DNA of 64,000 nucleotides from Pedobacter lusitanus (GCF_040026395.1 NZ_CP157278.1:2480001-2544000); one strand, 5' to 3'; shown: positions 46,155 to 54,471, counted from the stretch's first letter. Numbers and translations: made by a program. Notes: generated from the sequence alone by a model not told the origin.

Positions 46155-47201
46155 TTAAGAATTATTTTTCTGTACCGCTTTCAAAAATTGCATCAGTACT
46201 TTTTCGTCATTTTCAGGTACCATATCTGGTTTCCCAACAGCTATTTTTTTCAAAAATTTTGTCAGCTGATCATTTTCAAAAGCTTCCAGCAACAGCGGAT
46301 AAACATAAGAACTTCTACACACTGCAGGCGTATTGCCCAGTTTAACTGCCACACATTTTAGAACTTCGGTAATAATCTTTTTGTGAGGTCTTTCTTCCTC
46401 TACATTCGCAGTGCAAATAGCCAGTTGTCTTAAAGCCTCCAGTGTACCACCCCAGGTACGGAAGTCCTTAGCAGTAAAATCACTCCCGGTAATCTCCCTG
46501 ATATAGTCATTGATCATTCCCGAATCAATACTTTTATGCGCAGTACCTTCGGTATAGTACTGGAATAAATCCTGTCCCGGAATTTCCATACACCTTTTGA
46601 CCATTTTGGCCAGGTTCCTGTCATTCAGTGCCAATTGCTGTTTAACCCCTTTTTTACCTTTAAATTCCAGCTTCAGCACATTTCCATTTATCTGAGCATG
46701 TTTATTTTTCAGGGTAGATAAGCCATAACTCCCGTAAAGCTGTGCATAAGATTCATTTCCGACACGGATAAGTGTTTTTTGCATCAGCTGAATACAAATA
46801 GCCAGAACCTTCTGCTCATCATAAGCCGGCCGTTTTAAATCTCTTGCAATCCTCATTCTGGCTTTTGGCAGGGCCTTTCCAAATTCCAGTAACCTGTAAT
46901 ATTTAAGATCAGATCTTCTGGAAGTCCATTTGCTATGATAACGATACTGTTTGCGCTTTGCTGCATCTATTCCTGTTGCCTGTAAATAAGCATTCTTTTT
47001 AGCTGCAATCCATACATCTGTCCAGGCAGGAGGCAAAACCAGGGCTTTAATTCTTTCCAGCTGTTCCAGGTCCTTTACCCGCTGACCATTTATATCTTCA
47101 TAATAAAAGTTCCCCGGTTTTCCCTTCCGGTAAATACCAGGTATACTGTCATTCACATAGATTAAACCAATTTCTTTAATTTCTTCAGGAGTCTGCATCA
47201 T
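46155..47201 (-). CDS. DNA topoisomerase IB
   Basis: A poxvirus-like type IB topoisomerase of 348 residues, relaxing supercoils by transient 3'-phosphotyrosine linkage. Family blocks are GKPGNFYYEDINGQRV (N-terminal domain), IPPAW-type LVLPPAWTDVWI, YRYHSKWTSRRSDLKYYRL, the catalytic core with RVGNESYAQLYGSYGLSTLKNKH, DFRTWGGTLEAL, and the nucleophile Tyr299 in NTPAVCRSSYVYP. The catalytic Arg/Lys/His residues of the core are present. Divergent from fmt with a 109-bp gap; no partner gene. Confidence 0.92.
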   Translation of the reverse strand: MMQTPEEIKEIGLIYVNDSIPGIYRKGKPGNFYYEDINGQRVKDLEQLERIKALVLPPAWTDVWIAAKKNAYLQATGIDAAKRKQYRYHSKWTSRRSDLKYYRLLEFGKALPKARMRIARDLKRPAYDEQKVLAICIQLMQKTLIRVGNESYAQLYGSYGLSTLKNKHAQINGNVLKLEFKGKKGVKQQLALNDRNLAKMVKRCMEIPGQDLFQYYTEGTAHKSIDSGMINDYIREITGSDFTAKDFRTWGGTLEALRQLAICTANVEEERPHKKIITEVLKCVAVKLGNTPAVCRSSYVYPLLLEAFENDQLTKFLKKIAVGKPDMVPENDEKVLMQFLKAVQKNNS

Positions 47202-47310
47202 ATAGATTAAACAAAATATGTGTTTCTTTGCTAAAGAAAGACAGGATGATCAGTTCATCACCGGATTCATTAACTACAATATTCAATAACGATTAAACCA
47301 ACAAACACAG

Positions 47311-48219
47311 ATGAAAATAGTTTTTATGGGTACGCCCGATTTCGCCGTTGCTTCTTTAAATGCTCTTGTTGAAGCTGGATTTGAAATCGCCGGAGTAGTC
47401 ACCGCAGCAGACAAACCAGCAGGAAGAGGTCAGAAACTACAGGAAAGTGCTGTTAAAAAATATGCTGTAGAAAAAGGTTTAAAAGTATTGCAGCCTTTAA
47501 AATTAAAAGATCCGGAATTTCTTACAGCGTTAAAAGCACTGAATGCAGATTTACACGTTGTAGTTGCTTTCCGTATGCTTCCGGAAGTAGTCTGGAATAT
47601 GCCCGCCAAAGGTACCATCAATTTACATGGCTCACTTTTACCTCAATATCGTGGTGCAGCACCAATCAATCATGCCATTATTAACGGGGAAACAGAAAGT
47701 GGGGTAACAACTTTCTTTCTGAAACATGAAATTGATACCGGAGATGTTATTTTTTCAGAAAAAGTAGCCATTGCAGAAGATGATACAGCAGGTGATCTTC
47801 ATGACAATCTGATGCTTACCGGAGCTGGTTTACTGGTTAAAACCGTAAAAGCTATAGCAGCCGGTGACTACACTGAACAGCCACAGCTATTTTCAGCAGA
47901 GCTGAAGCATGCACCCAAAATCTTTAAAGAATTCTGTAAAGTGGACTGGAATAATTCTGTCAGATCAATTTATAACCTGATCAGAGGTCTTAGTCCTTAC
48001 CCAACGGCATTTACAGAACTTAATGAAAAGACATTGAAAATTTTCAAAGCAACATACGAAGAAACAACTCCGGCAGTAAGTCCGGGTACATTTCTCACGG
48101 ATGGTAAAACATTTTTAAAGTTTGCTGCCCCGGATGGTTTGATCTCTTTACTGGATATACAGTATGAAGGTAAAAAAAGAATGAAAGTTGATGAATTTTT
48201 AAGAGGAATGCGTTTATAG
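47311..48219 (+). CDS. fmt: Methionyl-tRNA formyltransferase
   Basis: Formylates initiator Met-tRNA using 10-formyl-tetrahydrofolate. The 302-residue length is normal. Visible signatures: VFMGTPDFAVASLNALVEAG at the N-terminus, KLKDPEFLTALKALNADLHVVVAFRMLP, the active-site NLHGSLLPQYRGAAPINHAIINGETESGVTTF with its Asn-His pair, and the catalytic Asp in HEIDTGDVI. A C-terminal OB-like domain binds tRNA. The final codons form a hairpin with the end of the convergent aminotransferase. No def gene is adjacent. Confidence 0.96.
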   Translation: MKIVFMGTPDFAVASLNALVEAGFEIAGVVTAADKPAGRGQKLQESAVKKYAVEKGLKVLQPLKLKDPEFLTALKALNADLHVVVAFRMLPEVVWNMPAKGTINLHGSLLPQYRGAAPINHAIINGETESGVTTFFLKHEIDTGDVIFSEKVAIAEDDTAGDLHDNLMLTGAGLLVKTVKAIAAGDYTEQPQLFSAELKHAPKIFKEFCKVDWNNSVRSIYNLIRGLSPYPTAFTELNEKTLKIFKATYEETTPAVSPGTFLTDGKTFLKFAAPDGLISLLDIQYEGKKRMKVDEFLRGMRL

Positions 48220-48238
48220 CTTAAAGCTATAACGCATT
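48207..48238. terminator. Hairpin spanning two convergent stop codons
   Basis: The sequence from AATGCGTTTATAGC to GCTATAACGCATT folds with one bulged T into about 15 bp. It includes the fmt stop TAG (48217-48219) and the aminotransferase stop (48227-48229). No long T-run follows, so strong termination is uncertain. Confidence 0.45.
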
Positions 48239-49066
48239 GAGTAAGGAACTTAAAGATTTAGTTACCTCATTGAAATATCGTTTTCTGCCATAGCCCATCA
48301 CCCAGCGTATACCGGATGTGGCATTGGTAATAAAAACCTCATCAGCCTCATTTAAGACTTCAGGATTAATCTGTGCTTCAATTACAGGAATTTGATTAGA
48401 TCTGGCTACTTTCATAACCACATTACGCATTACCCCGGCAACACATCCCTCAGAAAGCGCTGGGGTATAAACCTGTTTGTCATAAACCACAAACACATTC
48501 GAACTGATACTTTCACAAAGAAAACCGTGCTGATTTAAAATAAACGCTTCATCCAGGCGGTTCTGTTGTTTATACAAACCGGCCATGACGAAAAGTAAAG
48601 AGTTACTCGTTTTATAAGTAGACAATTTATTAACCGGTTTGGTTATTTCATCATAAACATTGATAATCAGCCCTTTTTTATTGAGCTCGTAACCTCCCGG
48701 AGCCAGTGTTCCGGACTCCAGGATATAACCTGATTTATTACTATCCGGTGTATAAAGACCTTCGCCATCCCGGTAAACCGAGAGACGAAACCTCACATTA
48801 TCCTTCAGTTTATTTCTTTTACACAGTTCAGCAGTCTTCTGTTTCAGAAAATAATCATCGAACAAAATCCCGCCTTCCATTTTCAACGCACTCATTCCCG
48901 CCTGTAAACGATCAGCATGTAATTCAGCAAATTTCAGTTTGCCGCCAGACATCCGCATAGATTCAAATAGTCCGTCACCATACCTGAACCCTCTGTTCTG
49001 AGCCGTCAGAATGGTTTGGTCTGCTGCGATAAACTGATCGTTATGTAAAATATATTCCTGTTGCAT
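48227..49066 (-). CDS. Class IV aminotransferase (aminodeoxychorismate lyase/BCAT-like)
   Basis: A 279-residue fold-type IV PLP enzyme. The start is placed at ATG 49066 (MQQEYILHNDQFIAADQTIL), 4 bp after the rluD-type stop; the longer in-frame extension would overlap that gene by 74 bp. Marks: FRYGDGLFESMRM near the N-terminus, the PLP Lys in STYKTSNSLLFVMAGLYK, EAFILNQHGFLCESISSNVFVVY, and TPALSEGCVAGVMRNVV. Substrate is ambiguous: branched-chain amino acid transaminase, D-amino acid transaminase and 4-amino-4-deoxychorismate lyase share this pattern. Cotranscribed with the pseudouridine synthase. Confidence 0.82.
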   Translation of the reverse strand: MQQEYILHNDQFIAADQTILTAQNRGFRYGDGLFESMRMSGGKLKFAELHADRLQAGMSALKMEGGILFDDYFLKQKTAELCKRNKLKDNVRFRLSVYRDGEGLYTPDSNKSGYILESGTLAPGGYELNKKGLIINVYDEITKPVNKLSTYKTSNSLLFVMAGLYKQQNRLDEAFILNQHGFLCESISSNVFVVYDKQVYTPALSEGCVAGVMRNVVMKVARSNQIPVIEAQINPEVLNEADEVFITNATSGIRWVMGYGRKRYFNEVTKSLSSLLNAL

Positions 49067-49070
49067 TAAA

Positions 49071-50102
49071 TTATTGTGGCTGTACGATGTAGTTTCTCCA
49101 TTTGTTAAGTACAGAATCAAAATCCGTTGGCAGCGGTGCTTCAAATTCCATATATTCTTTTGTTGTCGGGTGTATAAAACCTAAAGTCTGTGCATGCAGA
49201 GCCTGTCTTGGCAATAGCTCAAAACAGTTCGCCACATATTGTTTATACTTTGTAAACGTAGTTCCTTTAAGTATCTTATCTCCTCCGTAATTCGCATCGT
49301 TAAATAACGGGTGACCAATATGCTGCATATGTGCTCTGATCTGATGCGTACGACCTGTTTCCAGCTGGCAGCTGATCAGTGTAACATAACCTAAACGCTC
49401 TAAAACTGTATAGTGCGTAACTGACCACTTTCCTTTCTCTTCATCATCATAAACATCCATGACGATTCTGTTTTTGGCACTACGGCCGATATACCCCGTA
49501 ACTGTCCCACTTTCCTTGATATCACCCCAGGCCAGTGCAATATATTTCCTGGTGATGGTATGATCAAAAAACTGTTTTGCCAGTTTAGTCATTGTAATCT
49601 CGTTTTTACTGATCAGCAGCAAACCCGAAGTATCTTTATCAATCCTGTGTACCAGTCCTGGTCTGCCCTCATTACCAGGTAATTGCGGCAGCTGCTCAAA
49701 ATGAAATGCCAGTGCATTAACCAGTGTACCCGTATAGTTGTTAAATCCAGGATGTACAACCATACCTGCCGGTTTATTGACAATCAGCAGGTCGGCATCT
49801 TCATAAACAATGTCCAGTGGAATATCTTCCGGATAAACTTCCGTATCCCGTGGCGGATGAGGAAATACGATTGAAATCTCATCTGCCGGTTTAACTTTAT
49901 AACTAGCTTTTACTGTTGCTTTATTCACCAGTACGTTGCCTGCTTCAATCGCATTTTGAATACGATTTCTTGAAGCGTTTTCGATACGGTGCATCAAAAA
50001 TTTATCTATACGCAATAAGGACTGCCCTTTATCTACAACAATATTAAAATGTTCATATAAATCCTGCTCTTCTAATTCCAGCCCGTTGTTATTGTTTTCC
50101 AT
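49071..50102 (-). CDS. RluA-family pseudouridine synthase (RluD-like)
   Basis: Isomerises uridines in rRNA. The 343 residues contain an N-terminal S4 RNA-binding domain (SLLRIDKFLMHRIENASRNRIQNAIEAGNVLVNKATVKASYKV) and a synthase domain with HRIDKDTSG, whose Asp155 is the catalytic residue. Other blocks are IVNKPAGMVVHPG and LETGRTHQIRAHMQHIGHPLFND. This S4-plus-RluA layout is that of RluD, which modifies 23S helix 69, but the specific target is inferred. The aminotransferase follows 4 bp later. Confidence 0.92.
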   Translation of the reverse strand: MENNNNGLELEEQDLYEHFNIVVDKGQSLLRIDKFLMHRIENASRNRIQNAIEAGNVLVNKATVKASYKVKPADEISIVFPHPPRDTEVYPEDIPLDIVYEDADLLIVNKPAGMVVHPGFNNYTGTLVNALAFHFEQLPQLPGNEGRPGLVHRIDKDTSGLLLISKNEITMTKLAKQFFDHTITRKYIALAWGDIKESGTVTGYIGRSAKNRIVMDVYDDEEKGKWSVTHYTVLERLGYVTLISCQLETGRTHQIRAHMQHIGHPLFNDANYGGDKILKGTTFTKYKQYVANCFELLPRQALHAQTLGFIHPTTKEYMEFEAPLPTDFDSVLNKWRNYIVQPQ

Positions 50103-50351
50103 TATTTACTTTATCAAATGTTATGGATAAATACGCAGTCTATCACTGATTAAAAGCTCAGATGCTATAATAATTCCATTTTACAAAACTAGTCTTTAAC
50201 TCTTACATTTCTGAAAGAAAATAGGATCGCAGTGCTTAGAATCTATATTAATTTACACGAAAAGTCATTTTATAGCTTTTTTTTGACCGAACAGACTAAA
50301 AATATCCTGCCTGCTTAACCCCATAAACTTAAGCGGCCCTGTTAAAAGAAT

Positions 50352-50359
50352 TATATTTG
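50352..50359 (+). promoter_or_regulatory. -7 element before the PLP enzyme gene
   Basis: TATATTTG ends 4 nt before the ATG at 50364, again giving an almost leaderless mRNA. No TTG -33 box is seen at the expected spacing. Confidence 0.42.
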
Positions 50360-50363
50360 CTGC

Positions 50364-51242
50364 ATGTTTACAGCATTGCACAGTCCGTTACAACAATTAA
50401 AACACACTCATTTATCTCAGCTATGGGTTAAAAGAGACGATTTGATTGATCCATACATTTCAGGTAATAAATGGAGAAAACTGAAATATATGCTGCAGGA
50501 CGCTATTGCAAATAACAAACATCACCTGGTTACTTTTGGCGGGGCTTATTCTAATCACCTTGTTGCCACAGCATCCGCAGCTGCCAGATCAGGATTAAAA
50601 TCAACTGCTTTTGTCAGAGGTGAAAAAGTAAATAACGAAATGCTCGTGCTCTGTTCGCTTTACGGCATGGAACTGATTTTTACAGACAGAGAATCCTATA
50701 AAAATAAAAATGTCTGTTATGCTGAATATGCAGCCAAACACACTGGCACCTACTTTATCGACGAAGGTGGTGCCTCAGCCGAGGCTGTTCAGGGTTGTGC
50801 TGAAATTATAACAGAGCTTCCGCAGGATACAGCTCATCTGTTCTGTGCAGCCGGGACCGGTACTACGGCTGCCGGTTTATGGCAGGGAATTCAACATGCA
50901 GGTCTGAAAACAAAACTTCATGTCATCCCCGTACTGAAAGGCGGTGAATTTATCAGGGAAGAAATGAGCAGCTATGTCAATACTGACCATACTGATCTGA
51001 TTTTGCATACAGACTATCATTTTGGAGGATATGCTAAAACAAAACCGGATTTACTGGCTTTCATGAAGCAGTTTATTGCTGCACAGGGCATCCTGATTGA
51101 TCCTGTTTATACCGCAAAAATGTTTTTCGCAATTCATGACCTTGCCCGCCATAACTATTTCGAAAAAGACGAAAAAATCATTGCCCTGCATACCGGCGGT
51201 TTACTTGGAATCATGGGAATGAAAGATAAACTATTACCATAG
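50364..51242 (+). CDS. ACC deaminase/D-cysteine desulfhydrase family PLP enzyme
   Basis: A 292-residue fold-type II PLP protein of the 1-aminocyclopropane-1-carboxylate deaminase / D-cysteine desulfhydrase group. The PLP Lys lies in ISGNKWRKLKYML; the substrate-contacting block is FGGAYSNHLVATASAAARSGL, and a phosphate-binding Gly loop AAGTGTTAAGLWQG follows. Tyr/Glu differences that separate deaminase from desulfhydrase activity cannot be decided here; D-cysteine desulfhydrase is more common. A single gene upstream of the ArsR cluster. Confidence 0.82.
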   Translation: MFTALHSPLQQLKHTHLSQLWVKRDDLIDPYISGNKWRKLKYMLQDAIANNKHHLVTFGGAYSNHLVATASAAARSGLKSTAFVRGEKVNNEMLVLCSLYGMELIFTDRESYKNKNVCYAEYAAKHTGTYFIDEGGASAEAVQGCAEIITELPQDTAHLFCAAGTGTTAAGLWQGIQHAGLKTKLHVIPVLKGGEFIREEMSSYVNTDHTDLILHTDYHFGGYAKTKPDLLAFMKQFIAAQGILIDPVYTAKMFFAIHDLARHNYFEKDEKIIALHTGGLLGIMGMKDKLLP

Positions 51243-51279
51243 AGACAAATATCTTAAAAAAAATCTCAGAAAAATTTGC

Positions 51280-51321
51280 GTAGTTAAATAACTACACTTA
51301 AATTAGTAGTCAAATAGCTAC
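51280..51321. promoter_or_regulatory. Candidate ArsR operator pair
   Basis: GTAGTTAAATAACTAC (51280-51295) is a perfect inverted repeat. GTAGTCAAATAGCTAC (51306-51321) repeats it with changes in the inner arm. Centres are 26 bp apart, and the second ends 3 nt before the ArsR start codon. This is the usual size and place for an autorepressing winged-helix regulator. Confidence 0.6.
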
Positions 51322-51324
51322 ATA

Positions 51325-51648
51325 ATGAATTTAAGAAGAGATGTATTCCAGGCCATAGCAGATCCGACAAGGAGAGCGATACTCCTGCTGGTTGCCACCC
51401 AGTCGATGACAGCAGGCGCCATAGCGGCAAATTTCGATACAGCAAGACCAACCGTTTCAAAGCATCTGCAAATACTCACCGAATGTGAACTACTCGGGCA
51501 GGAACAAAATGGCAGAGAAATTCACTATCACATCAACGCAAAAAACATGAAAGAAGTGGCCGATTTTATAGAGCCATTCCGCAAAATGTGGGATGACAGA
51601 TTTAATAAACTGGAGGATATTATGAAAAACTACATCCCAAAAAAGTAG
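51325..51648 (+). CDS. ArsR-family winged-helix regulator
   Basis: A 107-residue repressor. The helix-turn-helix is [26 protein letters not shown] N-terminus with [23 protein letters not shown] as recognition helices, then a wing ([16 protein letters not shown]). No Cys-rich metal site (such as CxC in alpha 3) is present, so metal sensing is unlikely. It belongs to the group that pairs with an AHSA1-domain gene, found 5 bp downstream. The two inverted repeats directly upstream suggest autoregulation of the cluster. Confidence 0.88.
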   Translation: MNLRRDVFQAIADPTRRAILLLVATQSMTAGAIAANFDTARPTVSKHLQILTECELLGQEQNGREIHYHINAKNMKEVADFIEPFRKMWDDRFNKLEDIMKNYIPKK

Positions 51649-51653
51649 AACTT

Positions 51654-52121
51654 ATGGAACCAAAAACAAAGATCCATGCAGAAAACAACAAGCAGGAAAT
51701 AATCATTACCAGAGGGTTTGATTTACCACTGGAATTACTTTTTAAGGCCCATGAAGAGTCAGAAATTGTAGAGCAATGGATGGGTACAAAAGTACTGAAA
51801 CTAGAAAACAAACCGCACGGCAGCTGGCAATATGAAACGAGTGATGCCAAAGGAAATGTCGTATTCCGGGCTAATGGAACAATTCATGAGTTTGTTCCAA
51901 ACCAGAAAATCACACGGACATTTGAAATGGAGAATACACCTTTTGCCGTCCAGCTGGAATTCCTGGAATTTGAAAAACTCACTGACGACACCAGTAAACT
52001 GACTATACATACCCTATACAAATCAGTGGCCCTCAGAGATCAGCTATTGAAGCTGCCATTTGCTCAGGGTATTAATATGGCACATAACCGGTTGCAGGAT
52101 ATTGTAAGCAAATTAAAATAA
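51654..52121 (+). CDS. SRPBCC/AHSA1 domain protein
   Basis: A 155-residue START-like protein of the Activator of Hsp90 ATPase homologue 1 type. Recognisable blocks: IIITRGFDLPLELLFKAHEESEIVEQWMGTKVLKLE at the start, GSWQYETSDAKGNVVFRANGTIHEFVPNQKITRTFEME, and a C-terminal helix (LKLPFAQGINMAHNRLQDIVSKL). These domains bind hydrophobic ligands in a deep cavity; the ligand is unknown. It starts 5 bp after the ArsR stop, so it is certainly cotranscribed. Confidence 0.88.
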   Translation: MEPKTKIHAENNKQEIIITRGFDLPLELLFKAHEESEIVEQWMGTKVLKLENKPHGSWQYETSDAKGNVVFRANGTIHEFVPNQKITRTFEMENTPFAVQLEFLEFEKLTDDTSKLTIHTLYKSVALRDQLLKLPFAQGINMAHNRLQDIVSKLK

Positions 52122-52127
52122 CACATC

Positions 52128-52541
52128 ATGACAAATAGAAACGAATTTACGGGCCCGGCAAAACGAAATAAGATTATTTACTGGGTCTTTACACTCTGGC
52201 TTGCCTTAGGCATGTTCTCAACCGGAGCAGTACAATTATTGAAAGTAAAAAAGGAAACAGATCTTATCCTCCATCTGGGCTACCCGGTCTATTTTCTGAC
52301 TCTATTGGGTATCTGGAAAATTTTAGGCGTTATTGCCATACTTATTCCTAAATTCCCTTTACTAAAGGAATGGACTTATGCAGGCTTTTTCTTTGCTATG
52401 TCGGGAGCAGTATTTTCACATATCGCTATGCATGATTCGATAAATGAAATATTTCCCTCGCTGTTATTACTGGCCCTGACTTTGGTATCCTGGTATTTCA
52501 GACCGGCGGACAGAAAAATTATCTCCATAAATCAAAACTGA
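52128..52541 (+). CDS. DoxX-like membrane protein
   Basis: A 137-residue inner-membrane protein with four helices, of the DoxX-like type. The pattern IIYWVFTLWLALGMFSTGAVQLLKVKKETDLILHLGYPVYFLTLLGIWKILGVIAILIPKFPLLKEWTYAGFFFAMSGA is characteristic, including the KILG-PKFP loop. DoxX-like proteins are often beside ArsR/AHSA1 pairs; their role is undefined, with redox or stress functions suggested. It starts 6 bp after the AHSA1 gene. Confidence 0.85.
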   Translation: MTNRNEFTGPAKRNKIIYWVFTLWLALGMFSTGAVQLLKVKKETDLILHLGYPVYFLTLLGIWKILGVIAILIPKFPLLKEWTYAGFFFAMSGAVFSHIAMHDSINEIFPSLLLLALTLVSWYFRPADRKIISINQN

Positions 52542-52542
52542 T

Positions 52543-53115
52543 ATGAGCAGTAATAGTCATCAAAAAGAGTTGTCCTTAGCAGTAAGAGAAGAATTACTCC
52601 ACACATTGAAAACCCGTTTTGAGAAAAATATGAACCGCCATAAAGGGCTGGAATGGGTTAAAGTACAAACAAAACTGGAAGCCAATGCCACAAAATTATG
52701 GTCGCTCCATGAAATGGAAATAACCGGCGGCGAACCGGATATTGTTGATTATGACCAAAAGACAGACGAATACATTTTTTATGATTGTTCTGCAGAAAGC
52801 CCTAAGGGCCGCAGAAGTGTTTGTTATGATCGCGAAGGCCTGGAATCAAGGAAAGAACATAAACCAGAAAACAATGCTATGGATATGGCATCAGCCATGG
52901 GCATTACACTTTTAACCGAAGACCAGTACAGCGGATTGCAGAAATTGGGAAGGTTTGATACAAAATCTTCAAGCTGGATAAAAACACCAGCTGATATCAG
53001 AAAATTAGGTGGTGCACTTTTCGCTGAATATCGTTATGAAAGCATGTTTGTGTATCACAACGGTGCCCAGTCTTATTATGCTATCAGAGGATTCCGTGGT
53101 TCGTTAAGCATATAA
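52543..53115 (+). CDS. DUF4256 protein
   Basis: A 190-residue cytoplasmic protein of family DUF4256. Recognisable stretches are LLHTLKTRFEKNMNRHKGLEWVKVQTKLEANATKLWSLHEMEITGGEPDIVD, the acidic YIFYDCSAESPKGRRSVCYDREGLESRKEHKPENNA, and FDTKSSSWIKTPADIRKLGGALFAEYR. Function unknown; no signal peptide. It begins 1 bp after the DoxX stop, the fourth gene of the ArsR-led operon. Confidence 0.85.
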   Translation: MSSNSHQKELSLAVREELLHTLKTRFEKNMNRHKGLEWVKVQTKLEANATKLWSLHEMEITGGEPDIVDYDQKTDEYIFYDCSAESPKGRRSVCYDREGLESRKEHKPENNAMDMASAMGITLLTEDQYSGLQKLGRFDTKSSSWIKTPADIRKLGGALFAEYRYESMFVYHNGAQSYYAIRGFRGSLSI

Positions 53116-53155
53116 AATTTATACCAGCAGCTCAAAAAAAAACAAAATAACGAGT

Positions 53156-53734
53156 ATGAATCCGAAAGTTGATTTTTATTTTAACAACGCCGGTAAATGG
53201 CAGCAGGAACTGGAGAAATTAAGAGTAATTGCTCTTGACTGCGGACTAACTGAAGAGCTAAAATGGGGTGTACCTTGTTATACATTTCAGCGAAGTAACG
53301 TTATTTTAATACACGATTTCAAAGAATATTGTGCGTTTCTGTTCTTCAAAGGCGCACTGTTATCTAATGCCAACGGTATACTTATCCAGCAATCAGAAAA
53401 TGTACAGGCAGCCCGTCAAATCAGATTTACCAGTATTCAGAATATCCTTGATCTGGAAGCTATGCTGAAAGCCAATATCTATGAAGCCATTGAAGTAGAA
53501 AAAGCAGGTCTAAAGGTAACGCTCAAAAAAACCGGCGAATTCCCCATGCCGGCAGAACTGCAAAACAAGCTGGATCAGATTCCAGCTTTAAAAACTGCTT
53601 TTGAAGCATTGACTCCTGGAAGACAAAGAGCCTATATTCTTCATTTTTCCGCACCCAAACAAGCCAAAACCAGGGAATCCAGAGTTGAAAAATACATGCC
53701 GCAGATTCTTCATGGAAAGGGACTGAAAGATTAA
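53156..53734 (+). CDS. YdeI/OmpD-associated (DUF1801) family protein
   Basis: A 192-residue protein with an N-terminal DUF1801 domain (LRVIALDCGLTEELKWGVPCYTFQRSNVILIHDFKEYCAFLFFKGALL) and the C-terminal helical tail of YdeI proteins (LTPGRQRAYILHFSAPKQAKTRESRVEKYMPQILHGKG). In Bacillus YdeI-type proteins matter for resistance to certain peptide antibiotics, and in Salmonella for polymyxin resistance; whether this holds here is open. It follows DUF4256 by 40 bp and abuts the convergent VOC gene with no gap. Confidence 0.87.
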   Translation: MNPKVDFYFNNAGKWQQELEKLRVIALDCGLTEELKWGVPCYTFQRSNVILIHDFKEYCAFLFFKGALLSNANGILIQQSENVQAARQIRFTSIQNILDLEAMLKANIYEAIEVEKAGLKVTLKKTGEFPMPAELQNKLDQIPALKTAFEALTPGRQRAYILHFSAPKQAKTRESRVEKYMPQILHGKGLKD

Positions 53735-54148
53735 CTAAAGCTCATCCTCCAGTGAACTTAGCAGGGCTTTCTTCTGTTTTAACTGAAAAATATTCCCTTC
53801 CGGATCTTCTCCGTCACATAGCCAATAATCATAGTTATCAAAAGTCTTGACATCCCTCATCTTTACATCCTGATTGATAAAGTGTGTTCTGATCTTATGA
53901 ATGTCTTCTTTTATTTCGAAAACAATTTTTGTATTATTATCAAACTTGAATGTTCCTTTACTTTCGTCCAGGTATTCGTCACCAATTTTATGGAGACCTA
54001 ACCTGCAATTCCCTGCTTCTAAAAGAACCCAGGAAGATTGATATTCCTCCACAAGATTAAAATTAAAAATATGGGTATAAAAAGACTTCAAGCTGTCTAC
54101 ATTTTGAACATAAATTATAATCGTTTCTAAGCTGAACTTTATTTCCAT
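53735..54148 (-). CDS. VOC family (glyoxalase-like) protein
   Basis: A 137-residue protein with two beta-alpha-beta-beta-beta units of the vicinal oxygen chelate fold. It starts LETIIIYVQNVDSLKSFYTHIFNFNLVEEYQSSWVLLEAGNCRLGLHKIG and ends LCDGEDPEGNIFQLKQKK. The metal-ligand positions (His in LGLHK and Glu-type near GNIF) are only partly clear, so enzyme, resistance and binding roles remain open. Convergent with the YdeI gene, with stops adjacent. Upstream lies the 323-bp gap before lat. Confidence 0.78.
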   Translation of the reverse strand: MEIKFSLETIIIYVQNVDSLKSFYTHIFNFNLVEEYQSSWVLLEAGNCRLGLHKIGDEYLDESKGTFKFDNNTKIVFEIKEDIHKIRTHFINQDVKMRDVKTFDNYDYWLCDGEDPEGNIFQLKQKKALLSSLEDEL

Positions 54149-54355
54149 ACTTTATTAAAATTAATGATTGCGGATTAAGGACTATTTCTCTCTTTTTTAT
54201 CCCAATAAAGGTCTGATATTTTCTACATAAGCAGCAGGTTTAGCCCCTTTTTATTCCATAAATTCGCTCCGGTACACCGCAAATAAAAGGCAAACCTGTC
54301 TGAATCGTGTCACGAAAATTATCAACATCTGTGGCTAAAAAAATATTTCAGCACT

Positions 54356-54397
54356 AAAATCATACTTTAAACTGTTTAAAGTATGATTTTGATTTTT
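54356..54397. terminator. Hairpin-terminator between divergent genes
   Basis: Perfect 16-bp arms (54356-54371 and 54375-54390, AAAATCATACTTTAAA and complement) with a CTG loop. T6 follows on the right, and an A-run lies on the left. Its position between divergent genes means it must end an unannotated transcript or insulate the two promoters. Confidence 0.7.
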
Positions 54398-54419
54398 TCT
54401 GCCGGAATATGCCCTAAAC

Positions 54420-54449
54420 TTGTTATTCAGGGGCATTTTACTAAATTTG
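54420..54449 (+). promoter_or_regulatory. lat promoter
   Basis: TTG (54420-54422), a 19-bp spacer and TAAATTTG (54442-54449), a close match to the Bacteroidota consensus. The expected start is about 16 nt before the ATG at 54472. Confidence 0.6.
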
Positions 54450-54471
54450 GATAAACCAAAATATAAGAATT

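Larger units (their letters stand above)
54149..54471. other. Divergent intergenic region with a terminator
   Basis: About 320 bp between leftward VOC and rightward lat. It contains a terminator-like hairpin at 54356-54397 and the lat promoter. The stretch near 54232-54300 can fold (CAGGTTT with AAACCTG, and a CCTTTT/AAAAGG inner stem). No ORF is credible, and no known riboswitch was recognised. Confidence 0.5.

Noticed and set aside
54149..54471. Lysine riboswitch upstream of lat
   Set aside because: The region lacks the conserved five-helix layout, and lat is a catabolic gene in a phylum where this class is not expected.
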